Positions 24,276-33,674 are shown, counted from the stretch's first letter. The stretch is DNA of 56,372 nt from Methylotenera sp. (GCF_030653755.1 NZ_JAURYU010000047.1:1-56372), one strand, 5' to 3'. Notes: generated by a model not told the origin, from the sequence alone. Numbers and translations are program-made.

Positions 24276-27137
24276 TTAATGCGCGCTTTCCCAATTACTA
24301 CCCACACCAACCTCCGCCAGTAGCGGTACGTCCAATTTAGCCACATTTTGCATGAGTTCTGGTAGTTTTTCTTTGACTAGTGCGAGTTCGCTATCTGGCA
24401 CTTCTAATACCAATTCATCGTGTACTTGCATGATGAGTTTGGTGTTTAATTTTTCTGCAGTTAACCAATTCTGCACTGCAATCATCGCGAGTTTAATTAA
24501 GTCAGCGGCGGTGCCTTGCATCGGCGCGTTAATCGCAGCACGTTCAGCACCAGCTCTGCGCATGCCATTGCTGCTGTTGATTTCCGGCACCCAGAGTCTG
24601 CGTCCAAAATAGGTTTCTACGTAGCCATTTTGTTTGGCAATCTCGCGTGTTTCTTGCATGTATTGGCGCACACCAGGGTAGCGCGCAAAGTAACGCTCGA
24701 TATAGCTTTGTGCGGCGCTACGCTCGATATTTAAGTTTTGCGCCAAACCAAAAGCGCTCATGCCGTAAATCAAGCCAAAGTTGATGACTTTTGCATAGCG
24801 GCGTTGTTCATTGTCTACATTGTTACGCTCTACCCCAAAAATTTCAGCGGCAGTGGCGCGGTGAATGTCTTCATTGTTGGCAAAGGCGTTGAGCATGCCT
24901 TCATCTTGCGATAGGTGCGCCATGATGCGTAGTTCAATTTGCGAGTAGTCGGCAGATACAATGTGGCTGCCTTGTGGGGCGATAAATGCCTCACGGATGC
25001 GGCGGCCTTCTTGTGTGCGCACAGGGATATTTTGTAAATTAGGGTCTGAGCTGGCAAGCCTGCCTGTAATGGCTACGGCTTGATTGTAGCTGGTATGTAC
25101 GCGACCTGTGCTGGGGTTAATCATGCGTGGAAGTTTGTCAGAATACGTGGATTTAAGCTTGGCTAAACCGCGATACTCCAATAGCACTTTTGGCAGAGGG
25201 TAGTCCAACGCTAATTCTTGCAATACGTCTTCATCCGTGGATGGTGTGCCGCTTGGTGTTTTTTTCAGCGGCTTAATCCCAAGTTTGCCGAATAAGATTT
25301 CTTGTAGCTGTTTTGGTGAGCCTAGGTTGAATGGTTGCCCTGCAAGCTCGTAGGCTTGGTTTTCTAGTGCGACTAACTTTAGGCCAATTTCATTGCTTTG
25401 TGCATTGAGCATGTTGGCATCTATCAGTACACCATTGCGTTCAATGGTGAACAGAATGTTTGAAACAGGCATTTCAATTTGGCTATAAATGTAGTCAAGT
25501 TTTGCATCTGCAGCTACTTGCGGGTACATAGCTTCATGTAATTGCAGCGTAATATCAGCATCTTCAGCTGCATATTCTGCGGCAACCTCAACCGTCACTT
25601 GGTTAAAGCTGACTTGTTTTGCACCTTTGCCTGCTACTTCTTCAAACGTGATGGTTTTAATGCCCAAATGTCGCTCGCTTAGGGCATCCATGCCGTGGGT
25701 TTTATGCGATTCAAATACATAGGATTGCAGCAATGTGTCGTGCACAATGCCGTTAAGCTGTATGTGATGGTTGGCTAATACGTGTTGGTCGTATTTAAGG
25801 TTTTGTCCCACTTTTTTAATGGCATGGTTTTCAAGTAGCGGTTTGACCTTAGCCAGCGTTTCATCAAAATTTAGCTGGGATGGCGCATCAAAGTAATCAT
25901 GTTTTAATGGTAAGTAGGCTGCACTGCCTGCTTCTACGCTAAATGACATGCCTACGATTTTTGCGGTCATCGGGTCAAGTGAGGTGGTTTCCGTATCAAA
26001 GCAGACCAATGCTGCGGTGCTGATTTTATTGAGCCAGTCATCTAACTGTGCATTGGTTAAAATGGTTTCGTACTTACGTGTGGTGATGGCTTGATAAGTG
26101 GGTTCAAACACATTCGCTCGTGGTGCGCTTGTCGAGCCACTGATTTGCCCTTCGACAGTGCTCTCCTGAGCTTGGTCAAAGGACTCAGGGCGAACGGAGG
26201 TTGTGCCGAATAAGTCTGATTGTGGCGTATTTTCCGTTTGTATTGGTGTAGCGCTGGAAGGCGCATTATCTGGCATGTTGTCCAATTCGCGGCGCCAAGT
26301 TCTAAACTCAAAGCGGTCAAACAATTCTGCCAGTTTGGTTTTGTTTTGCGGTTGCGGTGCAAGGTCGCTTAGATTCTCTTGCATGCCAATATCACAACGA
26401 ATGGTAATCAGCTCGCGTGCGGTTGGCAGCCAAGGTAGCGCTTTGCGTAAGTTCTCGCCTACCACGCCTTTGATATTTTCTGCATTGGCGACAATGTTAT
26501 CGAGCGAACCATATTCTTTTAGCCATTTTACGGCAGTTTTTGGGCCCACTTTTTCCACGCCTGGCACGTTGTCTGAGGTGTCGCCCACTAACACGAGGTA
26601 ATCCACCATCAAGTTTGGTGGTACGCCAAATTTATTTTCTACGCCTGCAATGTCCAGCACATCGTCAACTTTACGGAAAGCATCGCGCATGGTGTTGATG
26701 ACAGTGATGTGTTCGTTGACCAGTTGCGTGATGTCTTTATCGCCAGTGGAAATAATGACGCGTACGCCCTCACGCTCTGCTTGTTTAGCCAGTGCGCCAA
26801 TCACATCGTCGGCCTCTACGCCTTCTATCATCAGTAGTGGCCAGCCCATGGCTTTAATGGCTTCATGCAACGGCTCTATTTGCGGACGTAGATCATCTGG
26901 CATGGCAGCACGGTTGGCTTTATATTCTGCATAAATGTCGTCGCGAAACGTTTTGCCTTTTGCATCAAAAACACAGGCGCTATAATCGCTAGGGTAATCT
27001 TTATGTAAGCGCCGTAGCATATTCAATACACCTTGAATCGCCCCAGTGGGTTCATTTTGGCGATTTCTTAGGTCAGGCATCGCGTGAAATGCGCGATATA
27101 AATAAGATGAGCCATCGACTAATAATAAAGTTTTCAT
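24276..27137 (-). CDS. polA: DNA polymerase I
   Basis: A 953-residue enzyme for Okazaki fragment maturation and repair. The 5' nuclease is at about 1-290 ('MKTLLLVDGSSYLYRAFHA', 'GDKDITQLVN', 'YLVLVGDTSDNVPGVEKVGPKTA'), a linker follows at about 290-345, then the 3'-5' exonuclease with intact 'CFDTETTSLDP', and the polymerase with 'DYSQIELRIMAHLS', 'YAKVINFGLIYGMSA' and 'MQVHDELVLEVP'. It is about 25 residues longer than E. coli PolA. Part of the linker (about 313-330) is encoded by a REP-like repeat unit read in frame, described separately. The start at 27137 omits a four-residue extension. Confidence 0.98.
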   Translation of the reverse strand: MKTLLLVDGSSYLYRAFHAMPDLRNRQNEPTGAIQGVLNMLRRLHKDYPSDYSACVFDAKGKTFRDDIYAEYKANRAAMPDDLRPQIEPLHEAIKAMGWPLLMIEGVEADDVIGALAKQAEREGVRVIISTGDKDITQLVNEHITVINTMRDAFRKVDDVLDIAGVENKFGVPPNLMVDYLVLVGDTSDNVPGVEKVGPKTAVKWLKEYGSLDNIVANAENIKGVVGENLRKALPWLPTARELITIRCDIGMQENLSDLAPQPQNKTKLAELFDRFEFRTWRRELDNMPDNAPSSATPIQTENTPQSDLFGTTSVRPESFDQAQESTVEGQISGSTSAPRANVFEPTYQAITTRKYETILTNAQLDDWLNKISTAALVCFDTETTSLDPMTAKIVGMSFSVEAGSAAYLPLKHDYFDAPSQLNFDETLAKVKPLLENHAIKKVGQNLKYDQHVLANHHIQLNGIVHDTLLQSYVFESHKTHGMDALSERHLGIKTITFEEVAGKGAKQVSFNQVTVEVAAEYAAEDADITLQLHEAMYPQVAADAKLDYIYSQIEMPVSNILFTIERNGVLIDANMLNAQSNEIGLKLVALENQAYELAGQPFNLGSPKQLQEILFGKLGIKPLKKTPSGTPSTDEDVLQELALDYPLPKVLLEYRGLAKLKSTYSDKLPRMINPSTGRVHTSYNQAVAITGRLASSDPNLQNIPVRTQEGRRIREAFIAPQGSHIVSADYSQIELRIMAHLSQDEGMLNAFANNEDIHRATAAEIFGVERNNVDNEQRRYAKVINFGLIYGMSAFGLAQNLNIERSAAQSYIERYFARYPGVRQYMQETREIAKQNGYVETYFGRRLWVPEINSSNGMRRAGAERAAINAPMQGTAADLIKLAMIAVQNWLTAEKLNTKLIMQVHDELVLEVPDSELALVKEKLPELMQNVAKLDVPLLAEVGVGSNWESAH
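26148..26197 (-). repeat. REP-like intergenic repeat inside polA
   Basis: Read on the coding strand this runs CCGTTCGCCCTGAG ... CTCAGGAGAGCACTGTCGAAGGG, a word pattern typical of dispersed intergenic repeats in many proteobacteria. CCTGAG (26165-26170) and CTCAGG (26184-26189) form the hairpin. Here it is translated as part of the linker between the nuclease and polymerase parts. Confidence 0.6.
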
Positions 27138-27353
27138 GTAAAAATCCAAAAATTACGAGCACGCTTGATGTACATTTGTAGGGTATTGAACAAAAAGTTG
27201 TAATAGGTTGTTGCCAACGGTCTTTAATCGCCTACATAATAAAACATATATGGCGTGCTTAAAAATTGTTTTATATGTAGCGTTTATTTAATCTGCTTAA
27301 ATGTTGGCATTCCATCAATTGTTGATACTTCACTCATCAAGGATTTCTCAGTC

Positions 27354-28082
27354 ATGACAGTTGTTAAAAAAATTCCAAAAATCACAGATCCTGATGTGCA
27401 AGGGATGCACCATACTGGGCTTGAGTCTTGGCATGCGTTTAAGATTATGTCCGAGTTTGTAGATGCGACTGAGCGACTCAAAGAAATTACGCCAGCGGTT
27501 TCTATTTTCGGCAGTGCGCGCACTAAGCCAGATAGTCCTTACTATGAATTGACGGTAGATATCGCCAGAAGGCTATCTGATGCAGGGTTTTCTGTAATTT
27601 CTGGCGGCGGGCCAGGCATTATGGAGGCCGCCAATAGAGGTGCGTTTGCTGGAGCTTCGCCCAGTATTGGCCTAAATATTGAGTTGCCACATGAGCAAAA
27701 TGCGAATACTTATCAGGATATTAGCCAAAACTTTAAACATTTCTTCATGCGTAAAGTGATGTTTGTGAAGTATGCAAGCGCCTATGTAGTGATGCCAGGC
27801 GGCTTTGGTACCTTAGATGAATTAATGGAAGCCATCACCTTGGTGCAAACAGGTAAAACGCTCAGAATCCCAATTATTTTGGTGTGTGAGCCTTTTTGGC
27901 GCGGGCTGGTTGACTGGGTGAAAACTACATTAGTTAATGAGGAAATGATCTCAGCAAGCGATCTCGATTTGATTCAGATGATTGATGATCCTGCTGAAAT
28001 CGTTCAAGCCATCTTTAAACATTACGAAACACGTGGCTTTAAGCTTTCTGCAGAAGAAGAGCGGATTCAGCTTTATTTGTAA
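27354..28082 (+). CDS. LOG-family protein (TIGR00730)
   Basis: A 242-residue Rossmann-fold protein of the LOG family, with 'VSIFGSARTKPDSPYY' , 'ISGGGPGIMEAANRGAF' and the signature 'MPGGFGTLDELMEAIT'. The family includes cytokinin riboside 5'-monophosphate phosphoribohydrolases and nucleotide 5'-monophosphate nucleosidases such as PpnN; which activity applies is not certain. Many are still misnamed lysine decarboxylases. The ATG at 27354 is chosen for AAGGA at 27339-27343; an earlier in-frame start would add 33 residues without similarity. Confidence 0.9.
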   Translation: MTVVKKIPKITDPDVQGMHHTGLESWHAFKIMSEFVDATERLKEITPAVSIFGSARTKPDSPYYELTVDIARRLSDAGFSVISGGGPGIMEAANRGAFAGASPSIGLNIELPHEQNANTYQDISQNFKHFFMRKVMFVKYASAYVVMPGGFGTLDELMEAITLVQTGKTLRIPIILVCEPFWRGLVDWVKTTLVNEEMISASDLDLIQMIDDPAEIVQAIFKHYETRGFKLSAEEERIQLYL

Positions 28083-28162
28083 GCATATGGTCTTATGTTG
28101 GGTGGTTTTTGATAGAATAAGAGATTGATTCCTGAGTTGTGTTTATGCCGTTAAGGGTGGTA

Positions 28163-28516
28163 ATGATTATGCGTAAAAGTTACAAAAATATAGCGTCTTT
28201 ACTGATGGCGGCAATGCTTTTACCAGCATTGGCGCAAGCAAGAGATTTACCATCAAATCTTGAGCCATTGGAAGATATTCCACCGCCAAGCATTGGTGCT
28301 GAAGATAACGCGGATGAACCAGTCATTACGATCATCAAAAAAGAAAATGAAACGATTGAGGAATATCGTGTTGGAGGGAAATTATATATGCTAAAAATTA
28401 CCCCTAAGCATGGCGTTCCGTATTACATGCATCGTGAAGATCAAGAAGGCGCTTGGATTAATGATGGGCCAAATCCACCATTGTCAGTGCCTAAATGGAC
28501 CATTTTTACATTTTAA
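28163..28516 (+). CDS. DUF2782 secreted protein
   Basis: A 117-residue precursor with a signal peptide (about 1-25, ending LAQA) and an extracytoplasmic domain of about 90 residues with 'EEYRVGGKLYMLKITPKHGVPYYM' (about 70-93). This matches DUF2782, a small protein found in beta- and gammaproteobacteria next to thrB and polA, as here. Function unknown. AAGGGTGG at 28153-28160 supports the ATG at 28163; an ATG at 28169 is also possible. It precedes thrB by 109 bases. Confidence 0.85.
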   Translation: MIMRKSYKNIASLLMAAMLLPALAQARDLPSNLEPLEDIPPPSIGAEDNADEPVITIIKKENETIEEYRVGGKLYMLKITPKHGVPYYMHREDQEGAWINDGPNPPLSVPKWTIFTF

Positions 28517-28580
28517 CCAACCTTACACTTTCCGAGTGTTCATGTGGATGAGGCCTGAGTGCTTTCATTCACATGCTTGT

Positions 28581-28586
28581 TATAAT
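28581..28586 (+). promoter_or_regulatory. Candidate -10 box for thrB
   Basis: A perfect TATAAT 40 bases before the thrB ATG. No good -35 box is present at the usual distance, so the call is modest. Confidence 0.4.
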
Positions 28587-28625
28587 GCCTCGCTATTAAC
28601 CATTTCCAGTTTTTAAATTATACCT

Positions 28626-29561
28626 ATGTCTGTTTTTACCTCAGTTAGCATTCAACAATTACAAGCTTGGCTTCAAGATTACCCAATTGGTGAAGTAATT
28701 GACTTAAAAGGCATTTCTTCAGGTATTACCAATACCAATTACTTTGTGACAACCACGAAAAGTAAGTACGTACTCACCTTATTTGAGCACAACACGATTG
28801 ATGAGCTCCCATACTTTATTGATTTAATGCACCATTTATCTGAGCACGGTGTACCTTGTCCTGACCCCATCACGAATAGGTCAGGGGTAAGCTTGCATAT
28901 GCTTAACGGTAAGCCAGCAGTACTGATTAGCTGCCTCAATGGTCGCGATATTGCTGCGCCAAACGCAGTGCATTGTGCTGAGGTTGGCAGAGTGCTGGCG
29001 CAAATGCACCAGGCAGGACAAACCTTTGCCGCGCAGTCTTCAGAACAAGCACACCAGAACCCACGTGGTGCTGAGTGGCGCAAGCAAACCGCACAAGAAG
29101 TGATGGCGCATTTGTCGACAGATGACCAAAAGTTACTCACTGAAACATTGGCATTTCAAGCTGAGCTTGACACCTCAGCATTACCTAAAGGCATTATTCA
29201 TGCTGATTTGTTCCGAGATAACGTGTTATTTGATGGTGATAAAGTCGGCGGTTTAATTGATTTCTATTACGCTTGTTACGATGTGCTTGCTTATGATTTA
29301 GCGATTGTCGCGAATGACTGGTGCGTACAGGCAGATGGGCAGCTAGATGCAGAAAAAGTTGAGGCCATGTTAAAAGCCTATCAAGCTGTTAGGCCGTTTG
29401 AGCAAGCTGAGCATGCTGCTTGGAATGGTTTGTTGCGAATTGCCGCCTTGCGTTTTTGGTTATCACGATTGTATGATCAAATTTATCCGCAAGCGGGTGA
29501 GTTAACGCATGCAAAAGACCCTGATCATTTTAAAAATATACTTAAGTTACGGTCCGCGTAA
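28626..29561 (+). CDS. thrB: Homoserine kinase (ThrB2/APH-fold type)
   Basis: A 311-residue enzyme phosphorylating homoserine for threonine synthesis. It is of the aminoglycoside-phosphotransferase fold, not the GHMP fold of E. coli ThrB. Visible motifs: 'GISSGITNTNYFVTT' (25-39, the ATP-loop), 'PDPITNR', and the catalytic 'IIHADLFRDNVLFDG' (HxD...N) followed by 'GLIDFYYACYDVLAYDLAI'. The length fits. No thrC or hom gene is next to it. It follows the DUF2782 gene, the usual neighbour. Confidence 0.95.
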   Translation: MSVFTSVSIQQLQAWLQDYPIGEVIDLKGISSGITNTNYFVTTTKSKYVLTLFEHNTIDELPYFIDLMHHLSEHGVPCPDPITNRSGVSLHMLNGKPAVLISCLNGRDIAAPNAVHCAEVGRVLAQMHQAGQTFAAQSSEQAHQNPRGAEWRKQTAQEVMAHLSTDDQKLLTETLAFQAELDTSALPKGIIHADLFRDNVLFDGDKVGGLIDFYYACYDVLAYDLAIVANDWCVQADGQLDAEKVEAMLKAYQAVRPFEQAEHAAWNGLLRIAALRFWLSRLYDQIYPQAGELTHAKDPDHFKNILKLRSA

Positions 29562-29672
29562 CGTTAATTAATAAAGTTAATCCAAGTTGATGGGCGCTTT
29601 AAATTGGTATTTGATATTGGTTAGTAATGTTAATTTTGAGTGACCTGCGTTAAAACTAAAGGTGAAAGTATC

Positions 29673-30449
29673 ATGGCAGAAGATCTAAACACACAACTCC
29701 CCCAAGTTCCTGTCGTCAATCAGGTGCCAGCGGCAAACGCATGGCTTTGGATTGTAAAAGGCGTCGCGTTGTTTAGAGCTAATCCTGTGATGTGGATCAT
29801 TTTGCTAGTGATTTATTTGGCGATTATGATTCCAGTTTCGCTGGTGCCTATATTGGGTTCTGTGGTGAGTACATTACTCGCTCCAGTTTTTGCGGCAGGC
29901 ATGATGTGGGGTTGCCAAGCGCTTACTCGTCGCCAAGATTTAGAAATTAATCACCTGTTTCAGGGGTTCAAGCAAAACACCTCGCAGTTAATCTCAGTTG
30001 GCGGAATCTACATGATAAGTTTACTTGTCATTGCCGTGTTTTCTGTGCTGATGATGGATAAAGCGACTATTGAACTGATTGCGCAAGGTAAAGATTTAAG
30101 CCCTGAGCAAGCGAGCGCTGTTTTATTGCCATTGTTGATTGCGATGTTATTTCTTATGCCAGTGTTAATGGGATACTGGTTTGCGCCAGTGTTAGCTGGG
30201 CTTAACCAAATGAAAGCAGTCGATGCAATGAAGCTGAGTTTTGTTGCCTGCTTTAAGAATATGCTGCCATTTTTACTGTATGGCTTGATATTTATGGCGG
30301 TGCTGATGGCTGCAATGTGGTTGGTGGTGAGCTTGCACGTCATTTTTTCGGTGGTGTTTGTTGCCATTATTCCTGTCATGATGACCAGTTTGTACACTAG
30401 TTATGCTGATATTTTTGGCATAGAAGCACCAAGCCAAGATATTGTTTAA
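29673..30449 (+). CDS. BPSS1780-family membrane protein
   Basis: A 258-residue inner-membrane protein with about six hydrophobic segments, beginning after a short polar start with 'AWLWIVKGVALFRANPVMWIILLVIYLAIM' (22-51), the conserved part of the BPSS1780 family of betaproteobacteria. Function unknown. AAGGTGAAAG precedes the ATG at 29673, which is preferred over an upstream in-frame start. It stands 111 bases after thrB; the REP-like cluster at 30480-31000 follows it. Confidence 0.88.
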   Translation: MAEDLNTQLPQVPVVNQVPAANAWLWIVKGVALFRANPVMWIILLVIYLAIMIPVSLVPILGSVVSTLLAPVFAAGMMWGCQALTRRQDLEINHLFQGFKQNTSQLISVGGIYMISLLVIAVFSVLMMDKATIELIAQGKDLSPEQASAVLLPLLIAMLFLMPVLMGYWFAPVLAGLNQMKAVDAMKLSFVACFKNMLPFLLYGLIFMAVLMAAMWLVVSLHVIFSVVFVAIIPVMMTSLYTSYADIFGIEAPSQDIV

Positions 30450-30564
30450 GATACAAACGTTTAGTCAGCACCGCTAAGCCTTTCAATTAGCTACATTGTT
30501 GGATTGTTAAAATGTTAGGTGAAAATTCAGCATTGCTTTCGCGGTTACCAGTGCTAGGCATGTC

Positions 30565-30600
30565 CGTGGAATATAGGCAATAAATTGCCTTATTCACACG
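30565..30600. repeat. REP-like hairpin element, copy 2
   Basis: Outer arms CGTGGAATA and TATTCACACG as at 105-140, with the inner stem AGGCAA/TTGCCT and the loop TAAA. Confidence 0.7.
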
Positions 30601-30890
30601 CCAAATGACCGCTCCTACAGGCGAAGTGACACAGCGATTTGCTACCTGTACAAGTCATCGCCACAATGTAAGCTGCAAACTCGCATGTACAATGGGCACT
30701 CCGATTTGCTAAGTGCCACAGCACTTGCAAAGTCGTATGTAGGAGCGGCTAGTAGCCGCGAACAAAACCTCTCAATTAGCTACATTATTGGATTGTTAAA
30801 ATGTTAGGTGAAAACTCAGCATATCATTCGCGGTCAATGACCGCTCCTACAAATAAGCCAGCATTCGCGGTTACCAGTGCTAGGCGTGTC

Positions 30891-30926
30891 CGTGGAATAT
30901 AGGCAATAAATTGCCTTATTTCACAC
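30891..30926. repeat. REP-like hairpin element, copy 3
   Basis: Same inner stem and loop as copy 2, and the same left arm; the right arm reads TATTTCACAC with one extra T. It stands 326 bases after copy 2 within a duplicated block. Confidence 0.7.
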
Positions 30927-31113
30927 TTTACTTACCAGTTTACTGGTCTGGTAAATTGGGGAAGCCAAACGCTGGCTCACACGCCAACTGACCGCTTCTG
31001 CGAAATAGTCTTTTATTGATAACAAAAGCTATGGAGCTTAATTTCTGGCATTTTCTTCTTAGATTAACCTTGCCAGTTTTAACCTTGTGCTACGGTCTTT
31101 CTTATCTTGTTGC

Positions 31114-33345
31114 TTATATTGCAGTGAGCTTTGCGAATTCCAGCGCCAGCCATTTTAGGCCTTCACGGCCAAAATTTACCTGTACACGCATATCATTAGC
31201 GTTGCCCTCATAGCTCACCACAACGCCATTTCCAAATTTACTATGCGCTACTTGCTGGCCAATTTTCCAAGGCATTGCACTTTTTTGGGTGCTACTTTGT
31301 TGCTTACTCATCACTGCGGGCAGTTCGTTGTAGTCTCTGCCATAGCCAGATTTAGCCACAGGTTTGCTATTTAAGCGTTTGAGTAGTTCTTCTGGAATTT
31401 CATCTAAAAAGCGTGATGGAATGCCATAGCGTACTTGCCCATGTAGCATGCGGCTTTGTGCATGGCTGAGGTATAGGCGCTGTCTAGCACGTGTCACTGC
31501 TACGTACATTAAGCGGCGTTCTTCTTCTAAGCCATTGGCTTCGTAAGTGCTTTGCTCATGTGGGCACAGGCCTTCTTCTAGCCCACTAATGAACACCACT
31601 TTAAACTCTAGGCCTTTAGACGCATGGACTGTCATCAGTTGTAAGGCTTCACGCCCAACATCGGCTTGATGTTCGCCAGCTTCCAAGCTTGCATGACTCA
31701 AAAACTGTGTGAGTAAGTCTTGCTCGGTTTCGCCATCTGCGTTGCTATGGTTGCCAAAATCCTGATTTGTAAAGGCAACTGCCGCTGTGACCAACTCTTC
31801 TAAGTTGGCAATACGGTCTTCACCTTCTTTTTCATTCTGGTAATGTGCTTTAAGGCCTGAAAGCGTCGTAGCAAGCTCCGCCAGTTCAGATAGGCTAATG
31901 CCATAAGCTTCATCCACCATTTGTCTGATGAGTGCGACAAAACCATCAATGCCTTTACCACCAACTTTGCCATGTCCTACTTTATTAATCGCGGCCTGCC
32001 ATAAACTGCAATTTTCAGCACGGGCAGCTTCTTGTAACTGCTCTAAGCTACGTGCGCCGATGCCACGCGCGGGGAAGTTAATCACGCGTAATAATGCAGT
32101 GTCATCATTTGCATTGGCAATCAGGCGCATATAGGCGAGCGCGTGTTTAATTTCAGCACGTTCGAAGAAGCGCAAGCCGCCATAAACGCGATAAGGTAAG
32201 TTGGCAGAGAATAGCGCATGCTCTAATACGCGAGATTGTGCGTTTGAGCGGTAAAGTAGGGCCATTTCACCTAGTTCTGTGCCTTCCGCATGCAGCATTT
32301 TAATTTCATCAACAATAAATTGCGCTTCATCATTATCGTTGTAAGCTTGGTATACACGCACAGGCTCACCAGCACCAGCACTGGTCCATAAGTTTTTGCC
32401 TAAACGGTTTTTGTTGTGCGAAATAATGGCATTGGCAGCATCGAGTATATTGCTATGCGAGCGATAGTTTTCTTCTAGCTTCACAATGCTTTGCACGTTA
32501 AAGTCAGTTTCAAAGTCGCGCATATTGCCGACGCGCGCGCCACGGAAGCCGTAAATAGACTGATCGTCATCGCCAACTGCAAACATGCAGTTGTGCTGTC
32601 CATCCTTACTTTGGCCAGCTAGTAGTTTTAGCCATTGGTATTGCAAACGATTGGTATCTTGAAACTCATCCACCAAAATGTAGCGGAAACGGTTTTGGTA
32701 ATGTTGGCGGATGTTCGTGTCACGTTCGAGCAGTTCATAACAGCGTAATAGCAGCTCGGCAAAGTCTGCTACGCCATCGCGTTGACATTGTTTATCGTAT
32801 TCTTCAAAAATCTCACGTAATTTTTGTGAGTGTGGGTCGTAAGCATCAACTGCATGTGCGCGTAGCCCTTCGTCTTTACAGCCATTAATGTAGTTTTGTA
32901 CTTGCTTAGGTGGAAACTTCTCATCATCTACATTCATCAGCTTCATTAAGCGTTTGATGACGGAAAGCTGATCTGCAATATCTAAAATCTGGAAGCTAGC
33001 AGGCAGCCCAGCCTCGCGATGGTGTGCGCGTAATAAACGATTACATAAACCGTGGAAAGTGCCAACCCACATCCCGCGCGTATTAATGGGTAGCGATGCG
33101 GTAATGCGGGTGAGCATCTCTTTTGCTGCTTTATTGGTAAAGGTTACAGCCAGTAAACCAGTAGGCGAGACTTGCTCAGTTTGAATCAGCCAAGCAATAC
33201 GTGCGGTGAGTACGCGTGTTTTACCACTGCCAGCACCAGCTAAAATCAATGCAGACTGTTGGGGTAATGTGACCGCCTCAAGCTGCTTATTATTTAATCC
33301 AGCTAACAGAGGGTCTTGTATCGTGGTTTGCGGTTGGCTATTCAT
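31114..33345 (-). CDS. uvrD: DNA helicase II (UvrD/PcrA)
   Basis: A 743-residue superfamily 1A helicase for nucleotide excision and mismatch repair. Motifs in order: Q-motif 'LNNKQLEAVTLP', Walker A 'LAGAGSGKTRVL' (36-47), Ia 'AVTFTNKAAKEM', II 'VDEFQDTNRLQY', III 'VGDDDQSIYGFRGA', IV 'LEENYRS', V 'LMTVHASKGLEFKVVF' and VI 'YVAVTRARQRLYLSHA'. A Tudor-like C-terminal patch of about 60 residues follows, as in UvrD. Length is usual. The gene reads toward the REP cluster, with no clear terminator. Confidence 0.97.
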   Translation of the reverse strand: MNSQPQTTIQDPLLAGLNNKQLEAVTLPQQSALILAGAGSGKTRVLTARIAWLIQTEQVSPTGLLAVTFTNKAAKEMLTRITASLPINTRGMWVGTFHGLCNRLLRAHHREAGLPASFQILDIADQLSVIKRLMKLMNVDDEKFPPKQVQNYINGCKDEGLRAHAVDAYDPHSQKLREIFEEYDKQCQRDGVADFAELLLRCYELLERDTNIRQHYQNRFRYILVDEFQDTNRLQYQWLKLLAGQSKDGQHNCMFAVGDDDQSIYGFRGARVGNMRDFETDFNVQSIVKLEENYRSHSNILDAANAIISHNKNRLGKNLWTSAGAGEPVRVYQAYNDNDEAQFIVDEIKMLHAEGTELGEMALLYRSNAQSRVLEHALFSANLPYRVYGGLRFFERAEIKHALAYMRLIANANDDTALLRVINFPARGIGARSLEQLQEAARAENCSLWQAAINKVGHGKVGGKGIDGFVALIRQMVDEAYGISLSELAELATTLSGLKAHYQNEKEGEDRIANLEELVTAAVAFTNQDFGNHSNADGETEQDLLTQFLSHASLEAGEHQADVGREALQLMTVHASKGLEFKVVFISGLEEGLCPHEQSTYEANGLEEERRLMYVAVTRARQRLYLSHAQSRMLHGQVRYGIPSRFLDEIPEELLKRLNSKPVAKSGYGRDYNELPAVMSKQQSSTQKSAMPWKIGQQVAHSKFGNGVVVSYEGNANDMRVQVNFGREGLKWLALEFAKLTAI

Positions 33346-33550
33346 AGCCGATATTTTAGCATGACAACTTAAACCGAATATTTCATATGTGGCTGTAATT
33401 TATATATATTTCGGACATGTGTTTGATGTTGAGTATGGCGTGGTTTTGTGAGGTGGTGCAAGGGTGGAGCAAGAGAAAATAGGGTTGTGTGTAAAAAATG
33501 AAAGTTTTTAGCATTTACTTCAGTATTAATTGGGAACTTATTTTGAAAAG

Positions 33551-33674
33551 GCTCAGTCAGACCTTACAGGTAACGCAAGTTACCTTTCCGCTCCAATCCT
33601 CCCTGAGCGGAAGCCTTAGACGATGAGGCACTTTTTGGACCCCAATTTCATCCCCTTGGTTGGGGTCTTTTTTT
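33551..33674 (+). ncRNA. Candidate structured small RNA
   Basis: About 124 bases in the 468-base gap between uvrD and the dioxygenase gene carry several paired parts in order: GCTCAG (33551-33556) with CTGAGC (33603-33608), AGGTAAC-GCAA-GTTACCT (33568-33585, a GNRA-capped stem), GCCT (33613) with AGGC (33626), and a terminator at 33638-33674. No open frame fits. The family was not recognised; it does not show the SRP, tmRNA or common riboswitch cores. It could be a stand-alone small RNA or a leader of the dioxygenase gene, whose start is 140 bases further on. Confidence 0.55.
33638..33674 (+). terminator. Strong Rho-independent terminator
   Basis: GACCCCAA (33638-33645) pairs with TTGGGGTC (33660-33667), followed by seven T. 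It ends no visible protein gene on the plus strand, which is the main argument for a small RNA upstream of it. Confidence 0.85.

Larger units (their letters stand above)
30483..30977. repeat. Mosaic of REP-like repeats
   Basis: This non-coding stretch (the gene-free gap runs 30450-31113) is made of repeated pieces. A block of about 50 bases starting TCAATTAGCTACATT occurs at 30483 and again at 30772. GCGGTTACCAGTGCTAGGC with a hairpin after it occurs at 30541 and 30867. The word TGACCGCTCCTACA occurs at 30606 and 30838 and inverted as TGTAGGAGCGG at 30738. Short perfect hairpins include GCGGCT-AGT-AGCCGC (30745-30759). The pattern is of repeats layered on each other. Confidence 0.75.

Noticed and set aside
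31016-31213. Small plus-strand gene next to uvrD
   Set aside because: It overlaps the 3' end of uvrD by 100 bases, has no ribosome site and starts in repeat DNA.
33551-33674. 6S RNA, SRP RNA or a known riboswitch
   Set aside because: The length is too short for 6S, the SRP core GGTCCGGAAGGAAGCAG is absent, and no riboswitch core known to me fits.
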